From: Chitinophaga polysaccharea
GTDB taxonomy: Bacteria; Bacteroidota; Bacteroidia; Chitinophagales; Chitinophagaceae
DNA length: 64,000 nucleotides
Assembly: GCF_902150045.1 (NCBI RefSeq)
Contig: NZ_CABFVU010000003.1
Coordinates: 992,001-1,056,000 of the forward strand
Reading direction: 5' to 3'
Part shown: piece after piece, positions 25,950-35,303 of the stretch
How the letters are laid out: every line of letters begins with the position of its first letter
How positions within the stretch are numbered: the stretch's first letter is position 1
Translations under genes and position numbers: made by a program
Notes under the pieces: generated by a model
Seen by the model: the letters and a program-made list of their open reading frames with translations, nothing else
Databases searched by the model: none
Told to the model about the DNA's origin: nothing

Positions 25950-28900
25950 ATGATTGTTATGATGGATAAGCAGAATTTTATGCAACCGCTGGCGGGTATT
26001 TTACTGGCCTGTGTAATGCTGTGTTTTACGACGGCGCTGTTTGGCCAGTCGCAGGAGATCACAATAACGGGAACCGTTACATCGGCGGCAGATAAGGTGG
26101 CGCTGATAGGCGTAACGGTAAAGGTAAAAGGCGGTAAAGCTGCCGCCATCACAGACGAGAAAGGGCAATACCGGCTGAAAGCCCCCGCCACAGCGGAGAA
26201 ACTGGTATTCTCCTATACCGGTCATGCTGCAAAGGAAATACCCATAAACGGCAGAACTACCATCAACGCAGTGCTTGAAACCGAGATCAGGAACATCAAC
26301 GATGTGGTGGTAGTGGGCTATGCCACCGTTAAACGAAAAGACCTCACCGGCGCTGTATCCTCCGTCAATGCAAAAGAACTGAAAGATATACCCGTTAACT
26401 CCGCAGCGGAAGCGCTCACCGGCCGGCTGGCAGGCGTGCAGATCACCTCCTCGGAAGGAAAGCCCGGCTCCGATTTCAATATCAGGATAAGAGGAGGCGG
26501 CTCTGTAACACAGGATAACTCCCCTCTCTACATCATCGACGGCGTACAAGTGGAAGATGGGTTTTCCGGTATATCCCCACAGGATATTGCAACAGTGGAT
26601 GTGCTGAAAGATGCCTCTGCTACTGCCATCTATGGCGCAAGAGGCGCCAACGGCGTGGTGATCATTACTACCAAAACCGGGAAGGAAGGAAGAACCGTGG
26701 TGAGCTATAACGGCATGATGGGCGTACGTATGCTGCCAAAGGAACTGGAAGTAATGGACCCCTACAATTTTGTATTGTACCAGTATGAGCGCAGCCGGGG
26801 CCTTACGGCCGACAGCACCGCTTTTGATAACATGTACGGTTCCGACCTGGAGAAATACAGGAACACACCGGAAATAGACTGGCAAAATAATGTATTTGGC
26901 CGCCATGCCCTGATGCAAACACATAACGCAAGTGTTGCAGGAGGCACACAGAACACCAGATATAATCTCAGCTATACCAATAACCAGGAAGAAGGGATTA
27001 TGATCAATTCAGACCTGAAAAGGAACCTGGTCAATTTCAAATTTGACCATACGGCCAACAGCAAACTACGTATAGGTTTTAACGTTAGGTACAGCGATGA
27101 AACTTCCAGCGGCGCCGGCTCGTCAAACGAAGGCGCCTCCGCCTATAACGGGCTACGGCATACCATCAAATACCGCCCGTTCAACCTCGATGATACCAAC
27201 GCGGAAGAGGTGGATGATGTGGACTATTACAACGACACCAATGCAGGAAATGGTTTGGGCATCATTAACCCCGTGCTCCTGAACAATGCACAATACAGGA
27301 AAAAATATACAAAGATCCTCAACATAGGCGGTTACCTGAACTATACTTTTAACAAGTACTTCTCTTTCAGAACAACTATAGGGTTCGACCGCAACAACCA
27401 GGAACAACAGGCATTCGATGGCTCCGTTACTTCCAATTCAAGGCTTAACGGCGCCAACCTTCCGCTCATCAGCAATATTACTATTAACCGCAGCTCCTTT
27501 AATAATTCAAACGTGCTCACCTACCGGAACAGCGGCGCTAAAGATCATCACGTGAATGTACTGCTGGGAAATGAAATATATAATACTTCCAGCAATATGC
27601 TGGATAATGAGCTGAGATATTTCCCGGCAGGTATCACGCCTGAAAAAGCCTTTGGCCAGTTTAGCCTGGGCACTACAGTGCCGCTGTTCCCCAAAACAAC
27701 TATCGCGGAAAGCAGCCTGTTGTCTTTCTTTACAAAAGTAAATTATGATTACCAGGATAAATACCTGGCGAGTATCAGTTTGCGTGCAGACGGCTCCTCC
27801 AAATTTGCCCCGGATAAGCGATGGGGATACTTCCCTGCCGCAGCGTTATCATGGAGGATTTCCGGGGAGGATTTTATGAAAGATGTACAATTCATATCCG
27901 ACCTGAAGCTCCGCCTCAGTTACGGGCTGGCTGGAAATAACCGTATTGCCGACTATTTATACCTGAATACCTATTTCGCCAATGCCCAGTATTCCCTGAA
28001 TGAACAGATCATACCCGGGTATGTAGCAAGCAGTCTTGCCAGCAAAGACCTCAAATGGGAAACCACCATTTCCCGTAATGCCGGCCTGGACGCCGCCTTC
28101 TTCGGCAACCGCCTGCAACTGACCGCAGATGTATATTTTAACAAGGTAAAAGATCTCCTCATACCTATACGCATTCCCACCAGCTCCGGTTACTCAGAGC
28201 AGTTGCAGAATGTAGGCACCACTTCCAATAAAGGAGTGGAACTGCAGCTGAGCGGTACCATCATTCAAAAGAAGAACTTCAGCTGGAGCTCCACTTTTAA
28301 TATCGCATTCAACAGGAACAAGGTAGAGGCGCTTTCCAGCTACCTCACACAGTTCTACAGGAATTCAGGCTTTGGCATTTCCGGGCAGCCGGCAGATTAT
28401 ATTGTAAGAACAGGAGAACCCGTTGGCTCCATGTACGGGTTTGTGAATGATGGATTTTACAAACTGGACGACTTTAACTACGACGCCTCCACCAGGATCT
28501 ATACATTGAAAGAAGGCGTAACCGATGTGTCAGGCGTAATAGGCGTGGCACAACCCGGATGGATGAAACTGAAGGATCTGAACGGCGATGGCATCATCGA
28601 TGAAAACGATAAAACCATTATCGGGAATGCGAACCCTAAATATACAGGTGGACTGAACCAGCAATTTGTTTACAAAAATTTTGACCTCAGTGTGTTCCTG
28701 AACTTCGTGGTAGGAAACAGCATCCTGAATGCCAACAAAATAGAATTTACCAATGCTTATTCCCGCAACACCAATATGCTCGCTATTATGGAAGACCGCT
28801 GGCGCACGGTAGATGCAGGCGGGAAAGTAATGCAGCAGGTAATTACCGTGGGCGGTAAACAAGTGGTAACAGGAGCTCCCCCCGAACAGCTGGCAGCGCT

Positions 28901-29222
28901 GAACGGCCACGCAAAAATATGGATGCCTATTTCCGGCGCTGGCGCTTTTTATCCCACTTCCTGGGCGGTGGAAGATGGCTCCTTCCTTCGCGTGAACAAT
29001 GTTACCATCGGGTATACATTTCCCGCAAAACAACTTGGTAAAATAAAGATCAGCAGTTTAAGGATATACGCTACCGGCAACAACCTCGCCATACTAACCC
29101 GTTATTCGGGATATGACCCCGAGGTGAATACCCGCCGCGCCACTCCTGTTACGCCTGGTGTGGACTACTCAGCCTATCCGCGTAGCCGCTCTTTCTTTTT
29201 TGGTATTAACCTTACATTATAA
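25950..29222 (+). CDS. SusC/RagA-family TonB-linked outer membrane protein
   Basis: The protein has 1090 residues. Signal peptide MIVMMDKQNFMQPLAGILLA leads to a carboxypeptidase-regulatory-like domain (ITGTVTSAADKVALIGVTVK), the conserved DVVVVGYATVKRKDLTGAVS stretch, the plug domain (GRLAGVQITSSEGKPGSDFN; ATAIYGARGANGVVIITTK) and a 22-strand barrel ending YPRSRSFFFGINLTL. It forms a lidded importer with SusD for a glycan. The position 21 bp after the pectate lyase and 5 bp before SusD points to pectin fragments as substrate. Starts at 25959 or 25962 are possible. Confidence 0.95.
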   Translation: MIVMMDKQNFMQPLAGILLACVMLCFTTALFGQSQEITITGTVTSAADKVALIGVTVKVKGGKAAAITDEKGQYRLKAPATAEKLVFSYTGHAAKEIPINGRTTINAVLETEIRNINDVVVVGYATVKRKDLTGAVSSVNAKELKDIPVNSAAEALTGRLAGVQITSSEGKPGSDFNIRIRGGGSVTQDNSPLYIIDGVQVEDGFSGISPQDIATVDVLKDASATAIYGARGANGVVIITTKTGKEGRTVVSYNGMMGVRMLPKELEVMDPYNFVLYQYERSRGLTADSTAFDNMYGSDLEKYRNTPEIDWQNNVFGRHALMQTHNASVAGGTQNTRYNLSYTNNQEEGIMINSDLKRNLVNFKFDHTANSKLRIGFNVRYSDETSSGAGSSNEGASAYNGLRHTIKYRPFNLDDTNAEEVDDVDYYNDTNAGNGLGIINPVLLNNAQYRKKYTKILNIGGYLNYTFNKYFSFRTTIGFDRNNQEQQAFDGSVTSNSRLNGANLPLISNITINRSSFNNSNVLTYRNSGAKDHHVNVLLGNEIYNTSSNMLDNELRYFPAGITPEKAFGQFSLGTTVPLFPKTTIAESSLLSFFTKVNYDYQDKYLASISLRADGSSKFAPDKRWGYFPAAALSWRISGEDFMKDVQFISDLKLRLSYGLAGNNRIADYLYLNTYFANAQYSLNEQIIPGYVASSLASKDLKWETTISRNAGLDAAFFGNRLQLTADVYFNKVKDLLIPIRIPTSSGYSEQLQNVGTTSNKGVELQLSGTIIQKKNFSWSSTFNIAFNRNKVEALSSYLTQFYRNSGFGISGQPADYIVRTGEPVGSMYGFVNDGFYKLDDFNYDASTRIYTLKEGVTDVSGVIGVAQPGWMKLKDLNGDGIIDENDKTIIGNANPKYTGGLNQQFVYKNFDLSVFLNFVVGNSILNANKIEFTNAYSRNTNMLAIMEDRWRTVDAGGKVMQQVITVGGKQVVTGAPPEQLAALNGHAKIWMPISGAGAFYPTSWAVEDGSFLRVNNVTIGYTFPAKQLGKIKISSLRIYATGNNLAILTRYSGYDPEVNTRRATPVTPGVDYSAYPRSRSFFFGINLTL

Positions 29223-29227
29223 AGATT

Positions 29228-31021
29228 ATGGAGAACATGACAGCAAGGGAAAAATTGTATTACACCGCCTGGATGATAGTGCTCGTCCCGATACTGATGG
29301 GTAGCGCCGCCTGTAGAAAATATCTCGACAAAACGCCTCCATCGGCGTTTGACGAGCAGTATGTTTTCGGAAGCGTGCCTAATGCCACCAGCGCCGTGAT
29401 TGGCGCATATGAACCATTGTCCGGCACACAGGCCTACGGCAGCAGGCTTAGCCTGATGTATCCTTACGATACAGATGAAATGATAGGCGTTACCAATACC
29501 ACCGCGCCAGACAACAGCTCCAGGGACCTCTCCCGCTACAACCTGCAGCCCACCAATGCGCAACTGGCAGGGCCTTTCCAGCAGTTGTATATTGGCGTGG
29601 AGCGCGCTAATATCTGTATCAAAAACATTCCTGCCATGGAACTATACAGCAAAGGTACCGCTACAGAACAGGCTGAACTGCGCCGCCTATACGGAGAATC
29701 GCTTACCCTGAGAGCACAGTACTACCTGGAACTGATCAGGAATTGGGGAGATGTGCCTGCGCCGTTTATACCATCCATTGACCAGGCCGACCTGTTCCTT
29801 GCGAAAACAGACCGCGACAGCATCTACGACCGCCTGCTGAGCGACCTGAAAACGGCGGAAGACCTGGTGCCCTGGCGCGGCGATCCCGGCGTAACAGCAG
29901 ATGAACGCATCACCAAAGGCGCTGTAAAAGGACTACGCGCAAGGATTGCCCTGTTCAGGGGCGGCTATTCCCTGCGCCGTGCTTCCAGGAAAATGGAACG
30001 CAGCAGCAACTACTCCGACTATTACAAAATAGCCAGGGATGAATGCTATGATATCATGCAGCGCCGCGATAAACATACCCTCAACCCCAGCTTCCAGGCG
30101 GTATTTAAAGATGGTCTTGATTCCTATAAGCAGGACCCCTTTGGAGAAGTGATCTTTGAAATAGCTATGGGTGCAGGCCTCACTGGCAACCTCGGCTATT
30201 ACGATGGCCCCAGGTTTTATGTGCCCGGTAATGCCGCCCAGCTGGGCAACAGCTCCATACGCGTTATTCCCACGTATTTCTATTCCTTTGATTCAGTGGA
30301 TACCCGCCGGGATGTAACCACCGCTCCTTATTACAATAATGCAGACAAGAGTAAAACAGTACAAACACTGGTGAATATGACCAGTGGAAAATTCCGTGCC
30401 GACTGGATCACGCCGGCGCCCACCACCACCTCGCAGCAACTGGGCATCAACTGGCCGGTGCTGCGTTTTTCTGATATCCTCCTGATGTTTGCGGAAGCGG
30501 AAAATGAGCTGAACAATGGCCCCACAGCCGCCGCCATCAGCGCGTATGAGGAAGTAAGAAAAAGAGGGTTCAAAGGCAACGAAGATAAGATAGGCACTAC
30601 GCCCGCCTCCAAAGAGGCTTTCTTTAACGCCCTGGTAAATGAGCGCTCTTTTGAATTTGGCGGAGAAGGGATCAGGAAATATGACCTGATCCGCTGGAAC
30701 CTGCTCCACCAGAAAATATTGGAAACAAGAGCTAATTATACAAAGATGATGAACAAACAGGCGCCATACAATACATTGCCGCAGGTAGTTTATTATAAAA
30801 CAGGATCACAAACCATCATATGGGGCGGTTCCCTTTACCAGCCCTCTCCTGCCGCAGCTCCTCCCGGCGGTTATGCAAAGGCCAACTGGGTAAGTTCCAT
30901 CACGGCGTCATGGATCACAAATGTAGCGCAGCTTTTTACGCCCGATCGCAATGAGCTGCTGCCAATACCTCAAACATCAATCGAAGCAAATCATAATCTC
31001 ACCCAGGATTATGGATACTGA
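29228..31021 (+). CDS. SusD/RagB-family nutrient-binding outer membrane lipoprotein
   Basis: The protein has 597 residues. The lipobox MGSAACRKYLDKTPPS places lipidation at Cys29. The SusD-like N-terminal region (GPFQQLYIGVERANICIKNI; RLYGESLTLRAQYYLELIRN, then WGDVP) and the C-terminal RagB domain (WPVLRFSDILLMFAEAENEL; INERSFEF-like NERSFEFGGEGIRKYDLIRW) are intact. It caps the SusC channel on the cell surface and binds oligosaccharide. The gene starts 5 bp after SusC and is followed by a strong hairpin, so it ends the pectin operon. Confidence 0.95.
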   Translation: MENMTAREKLYYTAWMIVLVPILMGSAACRKYLDKTPPSAFDEQYVFGSVPNATSAVIGAYEPLSGTQAYGSRLSLMYPYDTDEMIGVTNTTAPDNSSRDLSRYNLQPTNAQLAGPFQQLYIGVERANICIKNIPAMELYSKGTATEQAELRRLYGESLTLRAQYYLELIRNWGDVPAPFIPSIDQADLFLAKTDRDSIYDRLLSDLKTAEDLVPWRGDPGVTADERITKGAVKGLRARIALFRGGYSLRRASRKMERSSNYSDYYKIARDECYDIMQRRDKHTLNPSFQAVFKDGLDSYKQDPFGEVIFEIAMGAGLTGNLGYYDGPRFYVPGNAAQLGNSSIRVIPTYFYSFDSVDTRRDVTTAPYYNNADKSKTVQTLVNMTSGKFRADWITPAPTTTSQQLGINWPVLRFSDILLMFAEAENELNNGPTAAAISAYEEVRKRGFKGNEDKIGTTPASKEAFFNALVNERSFEFGGEGIRKYDLIRWNLLHQKILETRANYTKMMNKQAPYNTLPQVVYYKTGSQTIIWGGSLYQPSPAAAPPGGYAKANWVSSITASWITNVAQLFTPDRNELLPIPQTSIEANHNLTQDYGY

Positions 31022-31026
31022 TCAGC

Positions 31027-31068
31027 ATATGCAGTTGCCGGAGTTATTGTTCTCCGGCAACTGCATAT
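31027..31068. terminator. bidirectional terminator between SusD and the acetylesterase
   Basis: A perfect 17-bp stem, ATATGCAGTTGCCGGAG with its complement, encloses the 8-nt loop TTATTGTT. On the plus strand it is followed by ATTTTATTT. It lies 6 bp past the SusD stop and 4 bp past the end of the convergent esterase gene, so it can serve both transcripts. Confidence 0.88.
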
Positions 31069-31071
31069 ATT

Positions 31072-31833
31072 TTATTTAAAGAAAGGTAATCCCAGCGCCT
31101 TCAGCTCACTAACTGCCAGCCCTGCTATTTCAGTAGCTCCCCGCTCATTCAGGTGCGTATCATCCTGCTTCCCCTCAGGCAACTTTGGAAATACGCCCGG
31201 CCGGATATAAACAAACAATTTTTTGGATTCCTCCGGTCCGTAGCTTTCAACAAGCTCCCCGGATTTTTTGTAAAGATCTACCAGTGGTACCTTCATTTCA
31301 GCCGCCAGTTCCCTCACCACCGGGATATAATCGCCCAAAGTATCTTCCAGCTTCCCGTTAGTACCGAATTTACGTCTTACTATAGAAGTGAATAATACAG
31401 GATGCGCTCCTTTTGCCCTCGTTTCGTTAATGTAGCCGATCAGGTTCTGACGGTAGGTAGTACGCGGGTCCGTATGCCTGGCGGTATCGCTTTTCTGGTC
31501 ATTGGGACCAAACATGATAAAAACATAATCACCCTGCTGTACGCTGTCGATCACCTTTTGCCAGTGCCCTTCACTGCGGTAGCTTTTAGAGCTTCTCCCA
31601 CTCCTGGCCGCATTATGTATAATAACAGGCCCGTTAAAATACTCGCGCGCCATCTGCATCCATCCGCGGATAGGATAAAGACTGCTGCCCCCGAATGAGC
31701 TCAGGTATTTTTCATCGTAATCACACATCGTGGAATCGCCAATGGAAAAAATATTGATCTTCTTTTGCTGTGGAATAAAGCTGCAAAGTAACAGGCACAA
31801 AGCCGCCGGCAGCATGTTCTTTTTTAAATTCAT
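31072..31833 (-). CDS. rhamnogalacturonan acetylesterase-like SGNH hydrolase (CE12-like)
   Basis: The protein has 253 residues from MNLKKNMLPAALCLLLCSFI, a signal peptide; ATGs at 31839 and 31914 are also in frame. All SGNH blocks are present: block I IFSIGDSTMCDYD with the nucleophile Ser, block II NAARSGRSSKSY, block III FIMFGPNDQ with Asn, and block V QDDTHLNERGA with Asp and His. The combination GDSTM...DTHLN is typical of rhamnogalacturonan acetylesterases, which remove acetyl groups from pectin side regions. It is convergent with the pectin operon and fits its function. Confidence 0.9.
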   Translation of the reverse strand: MNLKKNMLPAALCLLLCSFIPQQKKINIFSIGDSTMCDYDEKYLSSFGGSSLYPIRGWMQMAREYFNGPVIIHNAARSGRSSKSYRSEGHWQKVIDSVQQGDYVFIMFGPNDQKSDTARHTDPRTTYRQNLIGYINETRAKGAHPVLFTSIVRRKFGTNGKLEDTLGDYIPVVRELAAEMKVPLVDLYKKSGELVESYGPEESKKLFVYIRPGVFPKLPEGKQDDTHLNERGATEIAGLAVSELKALGLPFFK

Positions 31834-31995
31834 CTGCATATAGAAAATATTTCCGGTTGATAAAATATCCAGGTAATAAATATACTCATTGCCCTGATGG
31901 ATTTCTTTTTGCACACGCTAAAACAGCGAGAACGTTACCGGAGATTTATGCTGTGCAAACCTTGCCCCGCTGCTTTTTATTACCTATTTTGGAAT

Positions 31996-33213
31996 ATGCA
32001 AGATCATCATTTTTCCCGCAGAAAGTTTTTGTATTCCGGCGCCGTAACATTAACAGGCATTGCAGCAGCGGCCACTTTGCCGGCATGGGCATTGGGCGCA
32101 CCAGGCGCAGCTCCCGTTAAGGCCGGCCTCATAGGCACCGGTAACCGCGGCAGCGGCATAGCCAGGCTGCTGAAGAAAAACCCGGCCCTTGAAATAATTG
32201 CCTGCTGTGATACCATCCCTGCAAATTTGCAACATGGTATGGCCCTGGCAGCAAAAGGAGCTAAAGCCTATACCGACTATCGTAAGCTGCTCGAAAATAA
32301 AGAAGTGGAAGCCGTGATCATTGCTACGCCGCTTTACCTGCACTATGCCATGGCAAAGGACGCATTGGATGCCGGTAAACATGTGTACGTGGAAAAAACC
32401 ATGACCTATGATATCCCACAGGCGTTGCAACTGGTGGCCCAGGTGAGGAAATCCGGGCTGGTATTCCAGGTAGGGCATCAATACAGGTACTATGCCCTCT
32501 ACCATCGCGTGAAGGAAATAATCGCACAAAACTGGCTGGGCACCGTTACTCATTTTGAGTGCCAGTACCATCGCAATTCCGACTGGAGAAACCCCGTGCC
32601 CGACCCGGCCATGGAGCGCCTTATCAACTGGCGCATGTACCGCGAATACTCCGGCGGCCTGGTAGCCGAACTATGCGGGCACCAGATCGATATAGTCAAT
32701 TATATCCTCAACAGCCACCCGCTCCGCGTAGTAGGCATGGGCGGTATCGACTACTGGAAAGACGGGCGGGAAACCTGGGACAATGTGCGCACTGTATTTG
32801 AATATCCCGGCGGTGTAAAATCAGGCGTGTCCTCTATCCTCAGCAATGCGTATAAGGGATATTCCATCAGGGTACTGGGAAACCGCGGCACACTTGAAAT
32901 ACAGCGCGACAAAGCATTTCTTTACAGCGAAGACGTAAAAAAAGTACTGGATACCGTAGATGGCGTAACCGGCGCCACCAGGACAGACGGCCCTCCCGGC
33001 CAGGGTATGCCGCTTACTTTCGGAAAAGCAGGCGAGCCGGTACCAGAGCCAACCACTTCTGCATTACTCGATTTCGCCGCCTGCATCAGGAACAACAAAA
33101 AGCCGGTATCCGGTGTAGAAAGCGGGAAAGACGCCGCTGTTGCCGTACATATGGCGAATCATGCCATTGAAACCGGCGCTTGCCAGTACTGGAAACCTGA
33201 GTATGATGTATGA
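31996..33213 (+). CDS. Gfo/Idh/MocA-family oxidoreductase with Tat signal
   Basis: The protein has 405 residues from MQDHHFSRRKFLYSGAVTLT. The twin-arginine motif SRRKFLYSG and hydrophobic stretch indicate export as a folded protein. The NAD(P)-binding motif is VKAGLIGTGNRGSGIARLLK. The catalytic-region EKTMTYDIPQA (the family's EKP-type motif, here EKT) and the C-terminal GGLVAELCGHQIDIVNYIL segment with the metal/substrate His are visible. Members oxidise or epimerise sugars. Position next to the pectin locus suggests uronic or rhamnose-type substrates, which is inference. A long in-frame extension from 31897 overlaps the esterase start and is unlikely. Confidence 0.9.
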   Translation: MQDHHFSRRKFLYSGAVTLTGIAAAATLPAWALGAPGAAPVKAGLIGTGNRGSGIARLLKKNPALEIIACCDTIPANLQHGMALAAKGAKAYTDYRKLLENKEVEAVIIATPLYLHYAMAKDALDAGKHVYVEKTMTYDIPQALQLVAQVRKSGLVFQVGHQYRYYALYHRVKEIIAQNWLGTVTHFECQYHRNSDWRNPVPDPAMERLINWRMYREYSGGLVAELCGHQIDIVNYILNSHPLRVVGMGGIDYWKDGRETWDNVRTVFEYPGGVKSGVSSILSNAYKGYSIRVLGNRGTLEIQRDKAFLYSEDVKKVLDTVDGVTGATRTDGPPGQGMPLTFGKAGEPVPEPTTSALLDFAACIRNNKKPVSGVESGKDAAVAVHMANHAIETGACQYWKPEYDV

Positions 33214-33546
33214 TCTGGGATACCTTCCCTCTTTATGCATAACGGTTAATTTTCAATAACCCTAAATCCCTGTAAGCCCCCACATCTGTTCAGGCATCTG
33301 CCTGTGATCCCGGAAAATTGATCCTGGTAATATACTGCCAGGATCAACTGCATTATACCCCTCACCAGCACAATTCAGATACTAATTCATATCAATCCGG
33401 TATAACCGGAAGGGAATTTTTTTTTGATGGAGATGCCAGCTTAGGTTTGACATGATTAATCCAAAAACACAACATCCTGCGCAGATGTAAGCCTAACGGG
33501 CAAGGCTATATAAACAGCCCCATTGTTAATCTAAAAATGTTTTAAA
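33214..33546. other. intergenic region
   Basis: No gene is seen in these 333 bp. TAGGTTTG at 33442-33449 matches the phylum's -7 element, about 100 bp before the next ATG, but a TTG lies only 15 bp upstream of it, shorter than usual. It may be the promoter of the next gene. Confidence 0.35.
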
Positions 33547-34326
33547 ATGGCAAAACAAACTGGAATCATTTCCCTGAAAGGTACGATAGGTAATATTACC
33601 TTTTACAAATCAAAAGACGGTACAATGGCCCGTGCAAAAGGCGGGGTTGATGCCAGACGCCTGGCCACAGACCCCGCGTTTGTGCGTACCCGTGAAAACG
33701 GATCAGAGTTTGGCCGCGCGGGTAAAGCCGGCAAATTGCTCCGCACCGCGTTCCGCGCACTGCTTTCAAACATCGGCGACAGCCAGGTAACATCGCGCCT
33801 CTCCTCCCAAATGCTCAGGGAGATTCAGGCAGATGCCACCAATGCAAGAGGCCAACGCAATGTAATCGACGGAGAAGTGGAGCTGCTGAATGGCTTTGAG
33901 TTCAATGCCAACGGGCGACTGGGCGGCACGCTGTATGCGCCTTTCGCAGCCAGTATAGATCGTGGTACAGGCGTGCTTAAAGTGGATATGCCGGCCTTTG
34001 TACCGGTGAACCTGCTGGCCAGCCCCGCCGGCGCCACGCATTTTCAAATCACGATTGCCGGCGCTGAGATAGATTTCGAAGCGGAAACGATCGTGAATGC
34101 AACGGCAGCCGGTGCCGAAACAGCGATCAGCGCTACTCCCACTGAAGTGATGAACCTGTCTGTTAACCTAACAGCCAACAGTACCAGGCCACTGTTCCTT
34201 GCAATGGGCATTGAGTTCTTCCAGAAGGTGAATGGCGTTTCGTATAGCCTCAAAAACGGCGCTTACAACGCCCTGGCCCTGGTGGCCATTTCAGGCATGC
34301 CGGCGCCTCCGCCTCCGGCCCCCTGA
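33547..34326 (+). CDS. uncharacterised Bacteroidota family protein (DUF6266-like)
   Basis: The protein has 259 residues. It begins MAKQTGIISLKGTIGNITFY, then KSKDGTMARAKGGVDARRLA, then FVRTRENGSEFGRAGKAGKL. I recognise this start from a multi-copy Bacteroidota family, probably DUF6266; no function is known. It has no signal peptide. The second half is beta-rich (FVPVNLLASPAGATHFQITI) and the protein ends in the proline-rich tail GMPAPPPPAP. It is a single gene with its own strong terminator. Confidence 0.82.
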   Translation: MAKQTGIISLKGTIGNITFYKSKDGTMARAKGGVDARRLATDPAFVRTRENGSEFGRAGKAGKLLRTAFRALLSNIGDSQVTSRLSSQMLREIQADATNARGQRNVIDGEVELLNGFEFNANGRLGGTLYAPFAASIDRGTGVLKVDMPAFVPVNLLASPAGATHFQITIAGAEIDFEAETIVNATAAGAETAISATPTEVMNLSVNLTANSTRPLFLAMGIEFFQKVNGVSYSLKNGAYNALALVAISGMPAPPPPAP

Positions 34327-34332
34327 TGTTTG

Positions 34333-34363
34333 AACCGGGATCAAAAAGATCCCGGTTTTTTTA
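34333..34363 (+). terminator. rho-independent terminator
   Basis: AACCGGGATC and GATCCCGGTT form a 10-bp stem with an AAAAA loop, and a run of T follows directly. It starts 7 bp past the stop of the gene at 33547-34326. Confidence 0.92.
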
Positions 34364-34450
34364 TCTTCAGATCAGCGGGACCCCTTCACTGCATCAACAC
34401 CTCCCTTCTTCCAAAGTGCGTATTACAGCAACCGCTGCATAACGGCTGAA

Positions 34451-35257
34451 TTATACAGGAGTAGCGGTAGGATTATACCCGAACTGTTTCTTAAAAGCAA
34501 AAGAAAAATGGGATAAATTCTCAAAGCCCACTTCAAAATAAACATCCGAAGGCCTTCTCTTTTGTTCTGATATCAGGTAATGTGCCAGTTCCAGGCGCTT
34601 TTTTGTAAGCCATTTTTCAGGGGTGTTGTTAAACGCCTTTTTAAAATCCCGTTTAAACGTAGTAAGGCTTCTCCCCGTTAGGTAACCAAACCGGGCCGCA
34701 GGCAGGTTAAACATAAAATTCCTTTCCATAAAATCCATCAGGTCTATCTTCCCTGGCTCCTCAAACCATCCCAGCAATTGATCCACGTTTTTATTAATGG
34801 CACGCAGCACCCTTATCGCTTCTTCCATCTTAAACGCCGCAAGATCGGGTGGCAGCGCATCCGCCAGTTTAAAATAAGGCGTGAGTGAATTAAAGAGGCT
34901 TTCGAGCAAGGGGTGCTCCCCAAATTCCATTAAACCCGCTGTTTGAAAAACCGGCGATTCAACCGGGTTAGCCGTATAAAACCGGTGCAATACATCCCGC
35001 CTGAAAACAATGGACACCGCGATACAAGGCTTGCCATCCAAAGGCAGTTTGCTCATTCTCCCTAACTGGTTCCGGGGGAATAACACAGTGTCTCCCTCGT
35101 AAAAGTTATATTGCCGGTCGGCCGCCGCAACCCTTACTTCCCCCGACATTACCCTTACCAGTGCGGGCTGCGGCAGGATCAATTCACGGCTATAATGCAC
35201 TTCCTTTTTGCAGGATATAAATATTTCAGGCACACTGGTTATGGTTAATGCTTCCAT
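34451..35257 (-). CDS. AraC-family transcriptional regulator
   Basis: The protein has 268 residues and is a close paralogue of the regulator at 627-1439. The DNA-binding halves align well: FGYLTGRSLTTFKRDFKKAF here against FAQLTGRSLAGFKRDFQKVF, and FEVGFENLSHFSFAFKKQFG against YLDLGFESLSHFSHSFKKKF. The N-terminal half is a cupin-like sensor. It lies 46 bp behind an NAD-dependent epimerase-like gene on the same strand and likely regulates it. Two direct repeats upstream of that gene are candidate binding sites. Confidence 0.92.
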   Translation of the reverse strand: MEALTITSVPEIFISCKKEVHYSRELILPQPALVRVMSGEVRVAAADRQYNFYEGDTVLFPRNQLGRMSKLPLDGKPCIAVSIVFRRDVLHRFYTANPVESPVFQTAGLMEFGEHPLLESLFNSLTPYFKLADALPPDLAAFKMEEAIRVLRAINKNVDQLLGWFEEPGKIDLMDFMERNFMFNLPAARFGYLTGRSLTTFKRDFKKAFNNTPEKWLTKKRLELAHYLISEQKRRPSDVYFEVGFENLSHFSFAFKKQFGYNPTATPV

Positions 35258-35303
35258 CTTACTTAATTTATTGAAATTTACCCTGAAGATGACCGCCCCA
35301 AAT

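Noticed and set aside
26001..26924. 307-codon minus-strand reading frame inside the SusC gene
   Set aside because: It is antisense to a clear SusC receptor and is Cys/His-rich without domain features, as is common for antisense frames of GC-biased genes.
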